DNA from: an uncultured Deferribacteraceae bacterium
GTDB taxonomy: Bacteria > Chrysiogenota > Deferribacteres > Deferribacterales > Mucispirillaceae
Assembly (NCBI GenBank): GCA_947041225.1
Contig: CAMRDM010000006.1
Span: forward strand, 1-43,865
Direction of reading: 5' to 3'
DNA length: 43,865 bases
Positions 7,810 to 17,107 of this stretch are shown one piece after another. A model generated the notes under the pieces. That model was not told the DNA's origin and searched no databases. It saw nothing but the letters and a program-made list of their open reading frames with translations. A program made the position numbers and the translations under genes. Position 1 is the stretch's first letter; each line of letters starts with the position of its first letter.

Positions 7810-10800
7810 TTACCTTAAAAAATCTATTAATGATATTTGGAACATTTTACTAGTGATCATTAAAGCTGTCTCATAAGCAGACTTAGCAAGTGCTTGATCA
7901 GTCATCGCAGCTGCAAGATCTTGTGGAGTTGATCCAAGGTAAGTTGATTTAGTTGTTTCATTTGCAGCAATCACAGTAGTATGGAAATTAGTTACAGACT
8001 CAGCTTTAGATAACTTACTACCAATTGCAGCTTCAGCTTTCAAGAGTTGTTTCTCTATTTGATCAAGATAGTCTATCTGTTCATCTATACCTGTTCCAAC
8101 AGCTACATCGAAAGTATTTGTTGCGTTTAATGTTCCTTTGTTGAAACTTAGATATAAACCATCAGCAACATATGTAGATTCACCAGCAGTCCTTACGGTA
8201 ACTTCTTGAATAGTTCCACCATTTTCTGATGCAACACGTATTTTTACCTCATCACCAGCTTTAGGAAAACCTAACGTACCATCATGATCGCTCTCAACAG
8301 ATAAACTACTCATCATAGTAGGATCGGTTGTAAATGCTAGTTTTCCTTGATTATCAAGTTTTGCATCAAGCCCTGCAAGATCAGGATCTAATGCTATTAA
8401 TCTATTGATCTCAGCAGTGAGAGCATCTTTAGTAGCATAATCTTTTTTATCCAACAGAATAGATTTGCTTCGTTGAGTACCATTTGAATCGATATAATTA
8501 AAAGTTAATGTTCTAGCTGCATCAGTTTTATCTGAAAGATCAGTATCAGGATTTTCAGAAGATGTAGCAGCTATCATAGTACCTGTATCAGAAGTTGTAA
8601 TTCCTAACTCTCTATTACCGTATGATTCAGCAAGCGAACCTTTAGTTGCACCATTATAGTTATTGAATATTAATGCACCCGTATCTGGATCTAATTCAGC
8701 TTTAACTCTCCCTGCTGTAGAAGTAGTCAACTCTGCGTTAACAGCAGTTAGTAGCTCCTCTTTCGTAGCATATGTTGCAGGAGCAGGTAAAGTAATCCTT
8801 TTAGATGGGTTTGCAGGATCTCCTATATCAGTTATATAGAAATCTGTATCAGTTAACGTTAACGGATAACTGGTATCTGGTAACGGCTGATTTCTTAACG
8901 GCTCAAAACCCATGATGAAATTGCTTAAAACATTTTTATTTGCATTAGCTGGAAGTGCACCGAGGTTTTCTGTAAATGAGACTATTTTTGTTCCATCATT
9001 AGAATCCATCTTTATCTTTCCATTTTCAGAAATGAAGGTAATACCTTGATCTTTAAGTGCTGGATTATTATTTAGTTCTTTAACTATATATGCGTTAGTT
9101 GATGCAGCATCAGTTAATGGAGGAGAAGCTTGTGATAGATCTAGATCTATATTTACAGTTGAGCTTTTACCAGTAATATTATCATACATATTAACGCCGA
9201 ACGATATTTCACTACCTAAATCATTAATTAGATTTTGATCGAAAGCTGTTGTACCAGATATTGAGTAAGACTCATTTTGTATATAGAAATCATCTTTAGT
9301 ACCGTTTTGTAATGTTTCAAATGTCCAGTTATCGTTATAATTACCTTTATAAATTCCATCAAAGTATGGACTAGCAGTTGATCCAAGTGATGAGTTTGCC
9401 CAAGGATTATCTTTATTAAATAGAGTGAAACCATTTTCTGTAATATTATATTTTAAGGCATGTTCTAAATTCGTTAATACTCTAAATAAGTTATCGTTAC
9501 TTCCATCATCAGAAACTTTCATTACACCAAACGATACTTTAGTATCATCAATAAGATCTATCTTAAATGATGTTGTTAAGGTTGTTTCAGGAGGTGTTGG
9601 AAATTGGTTATCATTAGGAGTAATTGTAACACCACTCGGTAAAGTTATCTCTCCACCAAGATAGTTATTAACTTTTTGGTTGTATACTTCAACGCCATTA
9701 ATATCTTTAATAGAGATATGGACATTTTTAGTACCATCAACACCCACAGAGGTGGTCATATCAACACCCCAAGTAACATCCCCTTGTCCACGGTATTTTC
9801 CACCAATTACAAGATCGTTATCGATATTAGATTGAAGTCCAGACTCTGTTGAGTTTTGAAAGAAAGTTAATTTACTGTTTTCACCACTACGAAGATCTTT
9901 TACCTCTATCTTACCATTAACCAATGAAACTTTTGCAGTGTCACCGTATAGATCATTTAAGAACTTTATATAGTCGCCCATAGTAGTATTGTTATGTCCG
10001 GGAGTTTGTTTAATAGTTGGTATATCCGTCTGCATATCTTTAAAAGGTGGAACAGCATTATTATCGATATAAACGGTATTGATCTGAGTTGAGTCGTTAA
10101 TATTGTTATTAACAACAGCAAATGATATATCAAATTTACCAAGATCGTTAGGATCAGAGCTATTTACAGAATTTAATGATGAAGATATATCACCTTTAAA
10201 TCCAGCTGAATTAAGTGCAGATTGCAGTTCAAACTCTATGTCTTTCTTAGTAGGAGCAGTAGCACTATTAAGATTAACAGTGTATACTCCACCAGTTTGA
10301 GATAATGATACAGAGTTACTTCCACCAAATCCAGAATCTATAAGTTTTTGATTTATTATTTTTTCTTGTTCGGCAACTGTTTTACCGTTAAGTTCAGCAG
10401 AAGGAACTACAATATTTTTACCACCTATTGTGATATTGAAATCGTTTGTTCCGTTATATCCAGTAGTCGCTGAAACATCTGTAGTAGTTATAGGCCCTCT
10501 TGCAGGAAGATTTACAGAAACGGGTTTACCGTTAATAAAGAAATCAAACTTTCCACCAGCAGAGAAATCTACATTAGAGTGAGTAGTGCTAATATTTTCT
10601 ATACCACTATTATTATATGTTGTTCCGAAGTCAAATTGAGTATCTTTACCTTCTGCAACTGTTACTCCACTTGTAAAACCTAAACTCATTCCTCCAGATC
10701 CTGATACAGCAAGTTGAACATTATCTCCTGCTTTGTTTGTGTAGAAAGATAATCTATCGCCATCAGAAGTAACTGTAACATCTTGTGAAAGATCTACTGT

Positions 10801-12156
10801 TTTTTTCTCTTCATCCCCAGTTGCTGGAGTAAAGTAACCACTATCAATCTGTTGTTCAATTGAGTTTTTAAAATCATTAAGTTCATCATATCCTTCAGCA
10901 GGAACATTTATAGAACCGATATATTCAGCGTTTTTTAACTGTTCTTGTACAGCTTCGGCTAATTTTTCAGCTGACTGATAATCTCCTTGAGGGATAACAA
11001 CTTGATACATCTTATTACCGTATGCAACTTTTAAAGTTCTCTCTTCGTCACTTGTTTGTGTATGATCTAGTTTAGGATTAACAGGAGATACGATATTTGC
11101 AGAACCTATAGGTCTACCTTGACTATCTGTTCCAGAGACGTTCATAGAGTCGCCAGTAGCAAATTTATTTCCATCAAGATCAGCTAGCAGAGTTGAAAGA
11201 TTAACTAATGAACCGTTAGCAGTTAACACTTTTGTTGATAGCAATGTCTTAAACGATTGCATAAAAATATCAGCACCAGGAGTGTTGATTGCAAGGTTTT
11301 GATCGTATCCTATCTGTGCTAATATAGATCCCATATCGCCAGCATAACTAACTTCAGATCCAGCTTTATAATTAAATCCAACAGTCATTTGAGTGTTTAC
11401 ATGTTCTTCATCAGGCATTTGAATTGAGAAACCTAAGCCAGTATTTACAACTTTACCTGGTTCATACTTAAAAGATAATGTAGTAGATGTAGCGTTACCT
11501 TTCTGGTTTGCTTCATCAGATCCATTAGAATCAAGAACAACTGGTTTCCCGTTAGAATCAACTATACTTACAGTTGCGATACCGTTAACAACACTTATAT
11601 TAGTTTTATAAGTTCCAGAGGCTAGCTCTCCCATATCTGAAAACACAGGTTTAGTAGCTATACCGTTAGAGTCAAGCGAACTTGTTGATACATTCGATAT
11701 CACGCTTCCACCACCTGAAAATGGAGGTACATCTGTTTGAAATCCACCAAATACATATCTACCAAGATAGCTATTATTAGCGTGTGCCATAAGACCATCC
11801 ATTATCGATGCGACTTCTTTTGCCATAGCAGCTCTTGCATCTGCATCATTTGTTGCATTTGCACCACCAATTGCAAAATCAGCTTTAACTTGTTTAATTT
11901 TCTCTAAAGCATCTTTCAAAATTGTATCACTATTTGCGATCCAACCAGTTGCAGACTCACCATTCTCTTTAAACTGGTTAAGCTCATCAATCGTTCTTTG
12001 TATGTTATAAGCAGAAACATATCCCGATGCATTGTTTTCAGGCTTCAACAGATCTTGTTGAGCGTTAACTCTGTCCCCAGCTTCAAGCATACGAGCCAAT
12101 GAGTTACCTATTGAGCTATTGTACTTCATCGACATCATGTTAAATGTAATTCTCAT
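7810..12156 (-). CDS. flgL: Giant hook-associated protein 3 (hook-filament junction)
   Basis: The protein is 1448 residues, against about 300-400 for usual FlgL. The conserved ends are normal. The N-terminus starts MRITFNMMSMKYN, includes the helix NIQRTIDELNQFKENGESA and extends to SYLGRYVFGGFQTD near 140. The C-terminus (about 1340-1448) holds the IDYLDQIEKQLLKAE and STPQDLAAAMTDQ helices, ending IDFLR. Between them are about 1200 residues of Gly/Ser/Thr/Asn/Asp-rich beta modules. At least two resemble each other: YATKEELLTAVN at 1129 and YATKDALTAEIN at 1240, with a looser relative YQSAEKLAEAVQ near 393, like flagellin IN-type modules. The frame is uninterrupted. AAAGG lies nine bases before the ATG. 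It follows flgK, and its insertion would lie on the surface of the junction. Confidence 0.93.
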   Translation of the reverse strand: MRITFNMMSMKYNSSIGNSLARMLEAGDRVNAQQDLLKPENNASGYVSAYNIQRTIDELNQFKENGESATGWIANSDTILKDALEKIKQVKADFAIGGANATNDADARAAMAKEVASIMDGLMAHANNSYLGRYVFGGFQTDVPPFSGGGSVISNVSTSSLDSNGIATKPVFSDMGELASGTYKTNISVVNGIATVSIVDSNGKPVVLDSNGSDEANQKGNATSTTLSFKYEPGKVVNTGLGFSIQMPDEEHVNTQMTVGFNYKAGSEVSYAGDMGSILAQIGYDQNLAINTPGADIFMQSFKTLLSTKVLTANGSLVNLSTLLADLDGNKFATGDSMNVSGTDSQGRPIGSANIVSPVNPKLDHTQTSDEERTLKVAYGNKMYQVVIPQGDYQSAEKLAEAVQEQLKNAEYIGSINVPAEGYDELNDFKNSIEQQIDSGYFTPATGDEEKKTVDLSQDVTVTSDGDRLSFYTNKAGDNVQLAVSGSGGMSLGFTSGVTVAEGKDTQFDFGTTYNNSGIENISTTHSNVDFSAGGKFDFFINGKPVSVNLPARGPITTTDVSATTGYNGTNDFNITIGGKNIVVPSAELNGKTVAEQEKIINQKLIDSGFGGSNSVSLSQTGGVYTVNLNSATAPTKKDIEFELQSALNSAGFKGDISSSLNSVNSSDPNDLGKFDISFAVVNNNINDSTQINTVYIDNNAVPPFKDMQTDIPTIKQTPGHNNTTMGDYIKFLNDLYGDTAKVSLVNGKIEVKDLRSGENSKLTFFQNSTESGLQSNIDNDLVIGGKYRGQGDVTWGVDMTTSVGVDGTKNVHISIKDINGVEVYNQKVNNYLGGEITLPSGVTITPNDNQFPTPPETTLTTSFKIDLIDDTKVSFGVMKVSDDGSNDNLFRVLTNLEHALKYNITENGFTLFNKDNPWANSSLGSTASPYFDGIYKGNYNDNWTFETLQNGTKDDFYIQNESYSISGTTAFDQNLINDLGSEISFGVNMYDNITGKSSTVNIDLDLSQASPPLTDAASTNAYIVKELNNNPALKDQGITFISENGKIKMDSNDGTKIVSFTENLGALPANANKNVLSNFIMGFEPLRNQPLPDTSYPLTLTDTDFYITDIGDPANPSKRITLPAPATYATKEELLTAVNAELTTSTAGRVKAELDPDTGALIFNNYNGATKGSLAESYGNRELGITTSDTGTMIAATSSENPDTDLSDKTDAARTLTFNYIDSNGTQRSKSILLDKKDYATKDALTAEINRLIALDPDLAGLDAKLDNQGKLAFTTDPTMMSSLSVESDHDGTLGFPKAGDEVKIRVASENGGTIQEVTVRTAGESTYVADGLYLSFNKGTLNATNTFDVAVGTGIDEQIDYLDQIEKQLLKAEAAIGSKLSKAESVTNFHTTVIAANETTKSTYLGSTPQDLAAAMTDQALAKSAYETALMITSKMFQISLIDFLR

Positions 12157-12250
12157 ATTTTATACCTTTATACCTTTATGTATTAATTTATTACTTTATT
12201 ATTTATCCCTATTCATTAGCAGTTTATTAATCCATTATTAATAAACTAGT

Positions 12251-13999
12251 TTAAGCACCTAAACCGTTTACGACAGTATTAATCATCTCATCAATAACAT
12301 TTATATATCTTGAATTTGCTTCAAAAGTTCTTTGAAATAGAGTCATGTTGGTTAATTCTTCAAACTCACTTACACCTCTAACACTTTCATTTCTCATAAC
12401 ACTTTGCTGATATGATAACTCTTTAGTTTTCGTAAAAGTGTCAATTTGTGATTTATCAGAGGCTAGTACACCTATAAAGAAACCGTAAGCCTCACCAAGT
12501 GTTCTACCAGATGTTCCATCTAAAGATTTGAATTGTAGTCCTGCGATAGCTTTTGCAATACTATTATCACCTGGTGCACCTGATGAACCTGTTGCTATAT
12601 ATTCTGGATCATTTTGTATCAATGCAGATATATCGATATCTTTTGCCGATGTACCTGAAAAGAATGCATTTAGTCCAGCTGCTGCTAAAAAGCCTGATGT
12701 ATCTGCTGAGAAACCGAATGTGTTTCCTGATGTAGAAAATATATCTATTCCATTATCTTCATTGATAGTAGATCCTAACATACCACCTGATGCTGTATTT
12801 ATTTTACTAGATATCGAAGCTAATGTATCTGATGCAGGATCAACATCAATAGTTACAGTATTTATAACTGCACCTGAGTTATCGTAAACATCGATTGAAA
12901 ACGATCCTTTAGAAATATCAAACGGTAGCTTTCCAGCTACATTATCGAATGGTAATATAGAGTTACCGACAGAGTTAGAACTTGTTATTTGATCGAAACG
13001 TAGTAATCCTTGTCCTACTGCATGTACTTTATTTGTTTCACTTATAAGTGCTCTTGCAAGAACATCAAGTTCTCCAAGATATCCTTCTAAAAGTTCATCT
13101 CTAGTTTTGATATCTCCAGCCATAGATCCACCGATTAGACTATCAGTAATATTAGTCGGTTCGGCATTACTTATAGTACCTACTCCTAAAACAGGCTTGA
13201 AGTATATATCAATTGATCCATCTTTGTCAGGATTAGGTTTAGCTTCAAGCAGATGAGATGTATCTCTATCAACAACAACTTGTCCACCTATAAATACAGT
13301 TACCTGTCCGTTTTCGCTTTCATTAGTAGTAACTGTTGCAAATGTTGAAAGTTGATCTAGGAGAAGATCCCTTTGATCTCTTAAATCATTTGCGGAGCCA
13401 CCACCTATTTCAGATGTCATAATAGATGCGTTTAATATCGCTATGTTAGCGGTGATATCATTGATCTGTTTAACATTACTGACAAGTCTTATATCTATGT
13501 TATTTTGTACTGCTTCTATTGATCCGTATCCTTCTCTTAACTGTCTTGCAAGAGTTTCAGATTGCTCTAATAGAGCATATCGTTTTACGGCAGCTTCATC
13601 GGTATTATCAGGAGATGTTGAAGAAAGTTCTTGCCAAGCCCCAAAAAATTTTTTCAATGGATCACCTAAACCAGCACCAGGTTCTAACTCGTTAAAGTAT
13701 AACATTGCTTCGCCTAAACTATTTTGCATAGAACCAAAATAATTATAAGAAGAACTTTCTCTTCTTACAGCTTTAGCTAATAGATCGTTATGTGCTCTTT
13801 CAATACCAGTTACTTCAACACCAGTTCCCATAGGTCCATAGACTGTAGGGCGTGGTTGTTTTGATTGGATACTAACCATTTGTCTAGAATATCCAGGTGT
13901 TCTCAAGTTATTTAAGTTATTACCAACGACATCCATAGCAACTTGAGAAGCCATGATACCAGACACGCCAGTGTATAACATTCCAAAAAGATTACTCAT
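12251..13999 (-). CDS. flgK: Hook-associated protein 1
   Basis: The 582-residue protein is of ordinary FlgK length. It opens with LYTGVSGIMASQVAMDVVGN and NLNNLRTPGYSRQMV (the rod/hook family signature with N-x-x-TPGYSR). Next come long coiled segments (EAVQNNIDIRLVSNVKQIN), GGSANDLRDQRDLLLDQL near 200-217, and a central beta domain. The C-terminal helix block is SEFEELTNMTLFQRTFEANSRYINVIDEM. FlgK forms the first hook-filament junction ring. AAGGAGT lies nine bases upstream. It lies 31 bases after its chaperone gene flgN and precedes flgL. Unlike FlgL, it has no giant insertion. Confidence 0.96.
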   Translation of the reverse strand: MSNLFGMLYTGVSGIMASQVAMDVVGNNLNNLRTPGYSRQMVSIQSKQPRPTVYGPMGTGVEVTGIERAHNDLLAKAVRRESSSYNYFGSMQNSLGEAMLYFNELEPGAGLGDPLKKFFGAWQELSSTSPDNTDEAAVKRYALLEQSETLARQLREGYGSIEAVQNNIDIRLVSNVKQINDITANIAILNASIMTSEIGGGSANDLRDQRDLLLDQLSTFATVTTNESENGQVTVFIGGQVVVDRDTSHLLEAKPNPDKDGSIDIYFKPVLGVGTISNAEPTNITDSLIGGSMAGDIKTRDELLEGYLGELDVLARALISETNKVHAVGQGLLRFDQITSSNSVGNSILPFDNVAGKLPFDISKGSFSIDVYDNSGAVINTVTIDVDPASDTLASISSKINTASGGMLGSTINEDNGIDIFSTSGNTFGFSADTSGFLAAAGLNAFFSGTSAKDIDISALIQNDPEYIATGSSGAPGDNSIAKAIAGLQFKSLDGTSGRTLGEAYGFFIGVLASDKSQIDTFTKTKELSYQQSVMRNESVRGVSEFEELTNMTLFQRTFEANSRYINVIDEMINTVVNGLGA

Positions 14000-14030
14000 A
14001 ATAAAAGACTCCTTACACTATAAATTCACA

Positions 14031-14504
14031 TCAGCCCATTATATGGACAGAAGATGCAGAGTTGTTTGACTTTTTTTTATCATAAGTGTTGCTAGAAAGT
14101 ATACCTAGCTGTGTGTATAGATCATTCATAACTTTTATATTTGTTGAATAAAGAATTTTTAACGCGATAGATTCGTTATTAATTCCAACGACTATCTTGT
14201 CGAACTGTTTTTTAATATCAATTAGTTCATCTTTATCTTCTTCAGGAGCAACCTTTATAATAGCAGACAGAGTATTATCATGAGCATTTAATTCAGTTTT
14301 CACTCTCTCGGCTAGAGATTTTCTAGCTTCCTCTAATACCCTTTCTTTATTGATAAGTTTCTCTTTTTTTGCTAAAAGGCTGTTTGTTTCAGTAAAATTC
14401 CATGAGACTATCGCATCTTTCTCTTTAGCTAACACGTCAATGATATCTGTGTATAAAGAAATTTGCGATCTGAGTAACTCTTTTAGAGTATTGATTGATG
14501 CCAT
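14031..14504 (-). CDS. flgN: Flagellar export chaperone FlgN
   Basis: The 157-residue, almost all-helical, charged protein has the FlgN pattern: an N-terminal LKELLRSQISLYTDIIDVLAKEKDAIV helix, then LLAKKEKLINKERVLEEARK, and a C-terminal coiled helix (IKVMNDLYTQLGIL) that in other species binds FlgK and FlgL tails. The last residues are disordered and basic. The ribosome site is very strong (GAGGAGGT). Placement between flgM and flgK is the standard order and supports the call, as FlgN sequences are weakly conserved. Here its cargo would include the giant FlgL. Confidence 0.85.
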   Translation of the reverse strand: MASINTLKELLRSQISLYTDIIDVLAKEKDAIVSWNFTETNSLLAKKEKLINKERVLEEARKSLAERVKTELNAHDNTLSAIIKVAPEEDKDELIDIKKQFDKIVVGINNESIALKILYSTNIKVMNDLYTQLGILSSNTYDKKKSNNSASSVHIMG

Positions 14505-14590
14505 AATTCAGTACCTCCTCTATAATGATAGAAAAGACTCTGGATTTAAATGACCATAAATAAGTAGAAATATTTTAGATAAAGTTTAAT

Positions 14591-14911
14591 TTAATAATCG
14601 TTCAAAGAAACTTTATTTACAATACTCTCAGCGATATTTTTACTAGAAACATTATATGTTCCGTTAGCAACGCTCGTACGTAACTCATCAATAAGCGCTT
14701 TGCGTGGATCGGGCATATCTTTAAGTTGCTGTACCATATCTTTGAGAAGTTTGCTGTTAGCTGAGAGCTGTACCGTATCTGTCGTAGTTGCTTGTGTAGC
14801 TGGTTTTGACTCAGCAGTACTGTAAGCGTTGCTATTTTTAGACGATACATTTTTAGAAGATGAGTTAGCGGTATCTTTACGTATAAAAGGCAGGTTGTTG
14901 TTAATCTTCAT
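14591..14911 (-). CDS. flgM: Anti-sigma-28 factor FlgM
   Basis: The 106-residue protein has a disordered Ser/Asn/Thr-rich N-terminal half, used for export. The C-terminal FlgM domain (about 45-106) includes DTVQLSANSKLLKDMVQQLK and RKALIDELRTSVANGTYNVS, then KNIAESIVNK. FlgM binds sigma-28 (FliA) until the hook is finished, then is secreted through it. GAGAGGA lies about ten bases upstream of the ATG. A 168-base gap separates it from flgJ and holds a candidate promoter, so it may also be transcribed separately. Its presence implies a sigma-28 regulon outside this window. Confidence 0.9.
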   Translation of the reverse strand: MKINNNLPFIRKDTANSSSKNVSSKNSNAYSTAESKPATQATTTDTVQLSANSKLLKDMVQQLKDMPDPRKALIDELRTSVANGTYNVSSKNIAESIVNKVSLNDY

Positions 14912-14970
14912 ATCTACTAAATCCTCTCTAAAATAATCTCTACAAACATTTGTGAATAGAGTGTAAGTAT

Positions 14971-14999
14971 ATTATAATTTCAAAATCTTATCAATTAAA
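14971..14999 (-). promoter_or_regulatory. Candidate sigma-70 promoter of flgM
   Basis: On the minus strand TTTAAT (complement of 14994-14999) and a perfect TATAAT (complement of 14971-14976) are 17 bases apart, about 60 bases before flgM. The region is AT-rich, so chance matches are likely. No sigma-28 or sigma-54 pattern was seen in this gap. Confidence 0.35.
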
Positions 15000-15079
15000 A
15001 TATCTTGCATACTATCAACAAAAATTACTAACACGTTTAACTTATTTATAATCATAACCATTTTCTTTTCTGGTCATAT

Positions 15080-15544
15080 TTACTTAATACTATATTTTAA
15101 ATTCAATAATGAGTCTTCTGCTTTCAAGGACTCCATTTCTTTTAATTTATTAACTGATTGACGGTTATCTTGAGTAATATCCTTACCGATATCTTTGCTA
15201 TTAGGTTCTCTAAGTCCACTATATTCATCTGTTGTATCGACAAGGTATTGATATAATGAGTTACCAAGTCCAGTATCAGGTGATTTAGTGATAAGATCTA
15301 CATATTCGTTATCTAACATTTCAGTAAATATATCTTCAGCATTACTTTTTTTAACTAGCGTTGATTCAAACGATTCAGATGCTTTTCTCATTGTTTTCAT
15401 CATCATAGATAGAAACATACCTTCAAATGCAGCAGTTGCTTCTTTAAGTTCGCTCTGTTTTTTCTGATCGTTAACACTCATTGCTTTATCTGTACTATTG
15501 CTACCTAAATCTAATAAATTTTTATTGTTCCCATTAATAACCAT
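15080..15544 (-). CDS. flgJ: FlgJ-type rod-binding protein without muramidase domain
   Basis: The 154-residue protein contains the rod-binding domain alone. KEATAAFEGMFLSMMMKTMRKA at about 34-55 is the conserved FEslflxxmlKxMR motif. The segment about 68-98 matches the second half: IFTEMLDNEYVDLITK, then GLGNSLYQYL. The C-terminal 45 residues are charged and likely disordered. The peptidoglycan hydrolase half of enterobacterial FlgJ is absent, as in many other phyla. It acts as a rod cap or scaffold in the periplasm. Its ATG overlaps the flgI stop (TAATG), and its ribosome site GGAGG lies inside the last flgI codons, so translation is coupled. Confidence 0.88.
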   Translation of the reverse strand: MVINGNNKNLLDLGSNSTDKAMSVNDQKKQSELKEATAAFEGMFLSMMMKTMRKASESFESTLVKKSNAEDIFTEMLDNEYVDLITKSPDTGLGNSLYQYLVDTTDEYSGLREPNSKDIGKDITQDNRQSVNKLKEMESLKAEDSLLNLKYSIK

Positions 15545-16635
15545 TACATAACCTCCAGATCGGCATACAGTGCACCAGCAGATTTAACTGCTTGCAATAT
15601 TGATATCAAGTTTCTAGGAGAAACTCCTAACGCATTTAATGTTTTAACAAGATCAGATATCGTTACAGCTTCAGGCATCATCATTACTCTAACCTGCTCA
15701 GTTGCAGGATTAGGATTATCAGGCTGAGGCTGTAAAGGTTGATCTATATCAGCAGTTGGAGCTTTTCTAATATCTAACTGATCAGATATTGTTATACTAA
15801 GGTTACCGTGTGAAATAGCTATTGCACTTATCTTCACATCAGAACCCATAACAACAGTTCCAGTTCTTTCATCTATAATAACTTTTGCAAACGCTTCAGG
15901 TTGAATTTCAATATTTAGCAATGAACTCATGAAGTCGTAATATCTAGGCTCAAACTCTGCTGGTATAGCGATTTTTATAGTTGATGGATTTTCTATTCTT
16001 GCAATATCCACACCTATAAAACTATTAATAGCAGATTTAGCTTGTACAACATCTGCAATACCTCTTCCAGAGAAAGAGATGCTTATAAAAGATGTATCCA
16101 TAACGAATTCAACTTCTTTCTCCACAGTAGCTCCACCTGGGATTACTCCAACAGTAGGATGATTTTCAACACCATCTTCACTCGTACTGTTTAATCCACC
16201 TATAGATAAAGGCCCTTGTGCAACTGCATAGACTTGTCCGTTAGCAGCAGCTAAAGGAGTTAGAAGCAATGTCCCACCCTCTAATGATGATGAATCGCCA
16301 ACTGATGATATCGTAACATCTATAAGTGAGCCTGTTTTAGCAAACGGAGGAAGTTTAGCTGTAACCATAACAGCTGCAACGTTTTTAACACGTACATCGT
16401 TTTGAGGAACAGTAATTCCTAATCTATCTAACATATTCACTAATGATTGAATAGTGAATTCAGTACCTTGTTTATCACCAGTACCGTTAAGACCTGCAAC
16501 AAGACCGTAACCAAACAATTGGTTATTTCTTATGCCTTCAACCGATGCGATATCTCTAAGCTTAACTCCAGCTGAGGATTGAACAAAGGAAATAACAATA
16601 ATAATAAAGGTAAAAGCTATCAATCTTTTAAACAT
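15544..16635 (-). CDS. flgI: Flagellar P-ring protein
   Basis: The 363-residue protein has a signal peptide (1-23, RLIAFTFIIIVISFVQSSA) and the P-ring signature VKLRDIASVEGIRNNQLFGY followed by GLVAGLNGTGD. Other conserved stretches are VAAVMVTAKLPPF, VDVTISSVGD-like LIDVTISSVGDSSSLEGG, and VVMGSDVKISAIAISHGNL. It ends with TISDLVKTLNALGVSPRNLISILQ. FlgI forms the bushing in the peptidoglycan layer, showing a Gram-negative envelope. FlgH and flgA, which often precede it, are not beside it. It is the first gene of the minus-strand flagellar run, with a sigma-54-like element just upstream. The ribosome site is weak (CGGATG). Confidence 0.96.
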   Translation of the reverse strand: MFKRLIAFTFIIIVISFVQSSAGVKLRDIASVEGIRNNQLFGYGLVAGLNGTGDKQGTEFTIQSLVNMLDRLGITVPQNDVRVKNVAAVMVTAKLPPFAKTGSLIDVTISSVGDSSSLEGGTLLLTPLAAANGQVYAVAQGPLSIGGLNSTSEDGVENHPTVGVIPGGATVEKEVEFVMDTSFISISFSGRGIADVVQAKSAINSFIGVDIARIENPSTIKIAIPAEFEPRYYDFMSSLLNIEIQPEAFAKVIIDERTGTVVMGSDVKISAIAISHGNLSITISDQLDIRKAPTADIDQPLQPQPDNPNPATEQVRVMMMPEAVTISDLVKTLNALGVSPRNLISILQAVKSAGALYADLEVM

Positions 16636-16668
16636 TGCACATCCGTTATAAAATAATATGGATTAGCA

Positions 16669-16684
16669 AGCAATTATTATGCCA
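16669..16684 (-). promoter_or_regulatory. Sigma-54 (-24/-12) promoter element of flgI
   Basis: On the minus strand the sequence reads TGGCAT-N5-TTGCT, matching the RpoN consensus TGGCAC-N5-TTGCW at all but one defined position and with exact spacing (GG and GC separated by ten bases). It lies about 35-50 bases before the flgI ATG, giving a leader of roughly 24 bases. Sigma-54 control of ring, hook and rod genes is common in flagellar hierarchies. No rpoN or activator gene is in the window. Confidence 0.6.
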
Positions 16685-17040
16685 TAGGGTTTAAAAATAG
16701 CAATTAGAGAAAGATACAATTAGCTGTTTTAATAGATATAAGTCGATAGGATAGATAAAATATTGAACTATTCTATATTAAGGAGAAGAACGAACTGTAG
16801 TGTCCTAGATAGTTTAAATATAGTAATAGTTAGAGTGATGTTGATGATATAATAGTGAAAAGATTGAGTATTATATATATAAATATGAATGAAGTTGATG
16901 ATTTTTAACATTAAACATTGTATGAGTAGTGATAAATATATTGCACAGATAAAAAAAATATATAACGATTATAAAGTTATTTAAAGCTTAATATTATAGA
17001 GTAATTAAATTGAATGGAGTTTAAATATTTGAGAATTTAC

Positions 17041-17076
17041 ATAAAGTTACCTTTATTATGGTACAGATAACTTTAT
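17041..17076 (-). terminator. Inverted repeat downstream of iclR
   Basis: ATAAAGTTA (17041-17049) is perfectly complementary to TAACTTTAT (17068-17076), with a second short pairing (TACC/GGTA) inside. It lies about 30 bases past the iclR stop. There is no clear U-run on the minus strand, so it may serve as an mRNA end structure rather than a strong terminator. Confidence 0.3.
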
Positions 17077-17107
17077 ATAATAATTTTAAATCTATACAAG
17101 TTACAAA

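Larger units (their letters stand above)
16636..17107. other. Gene-free stretch upstream of flgI
   Basis: This very AT-rich stretch of about 470 bases lies between iclR and flgI, both on the minus strand. It holds the sigma-54-like element next to flgI and an inverted repeat at 17041-17076 after iclR. I found no credible coding frame, only an isolated 20-codon frame near 16922 without a ribosome site. An activator site for a sigma-54 enhancer-binding protein could be here, but I see no clear palindrome. Confidence 0.5.

Noticed and set aside
16922..16984. 20-codon frame before flgI
   Set aside because: No ribosome site and too short to support.
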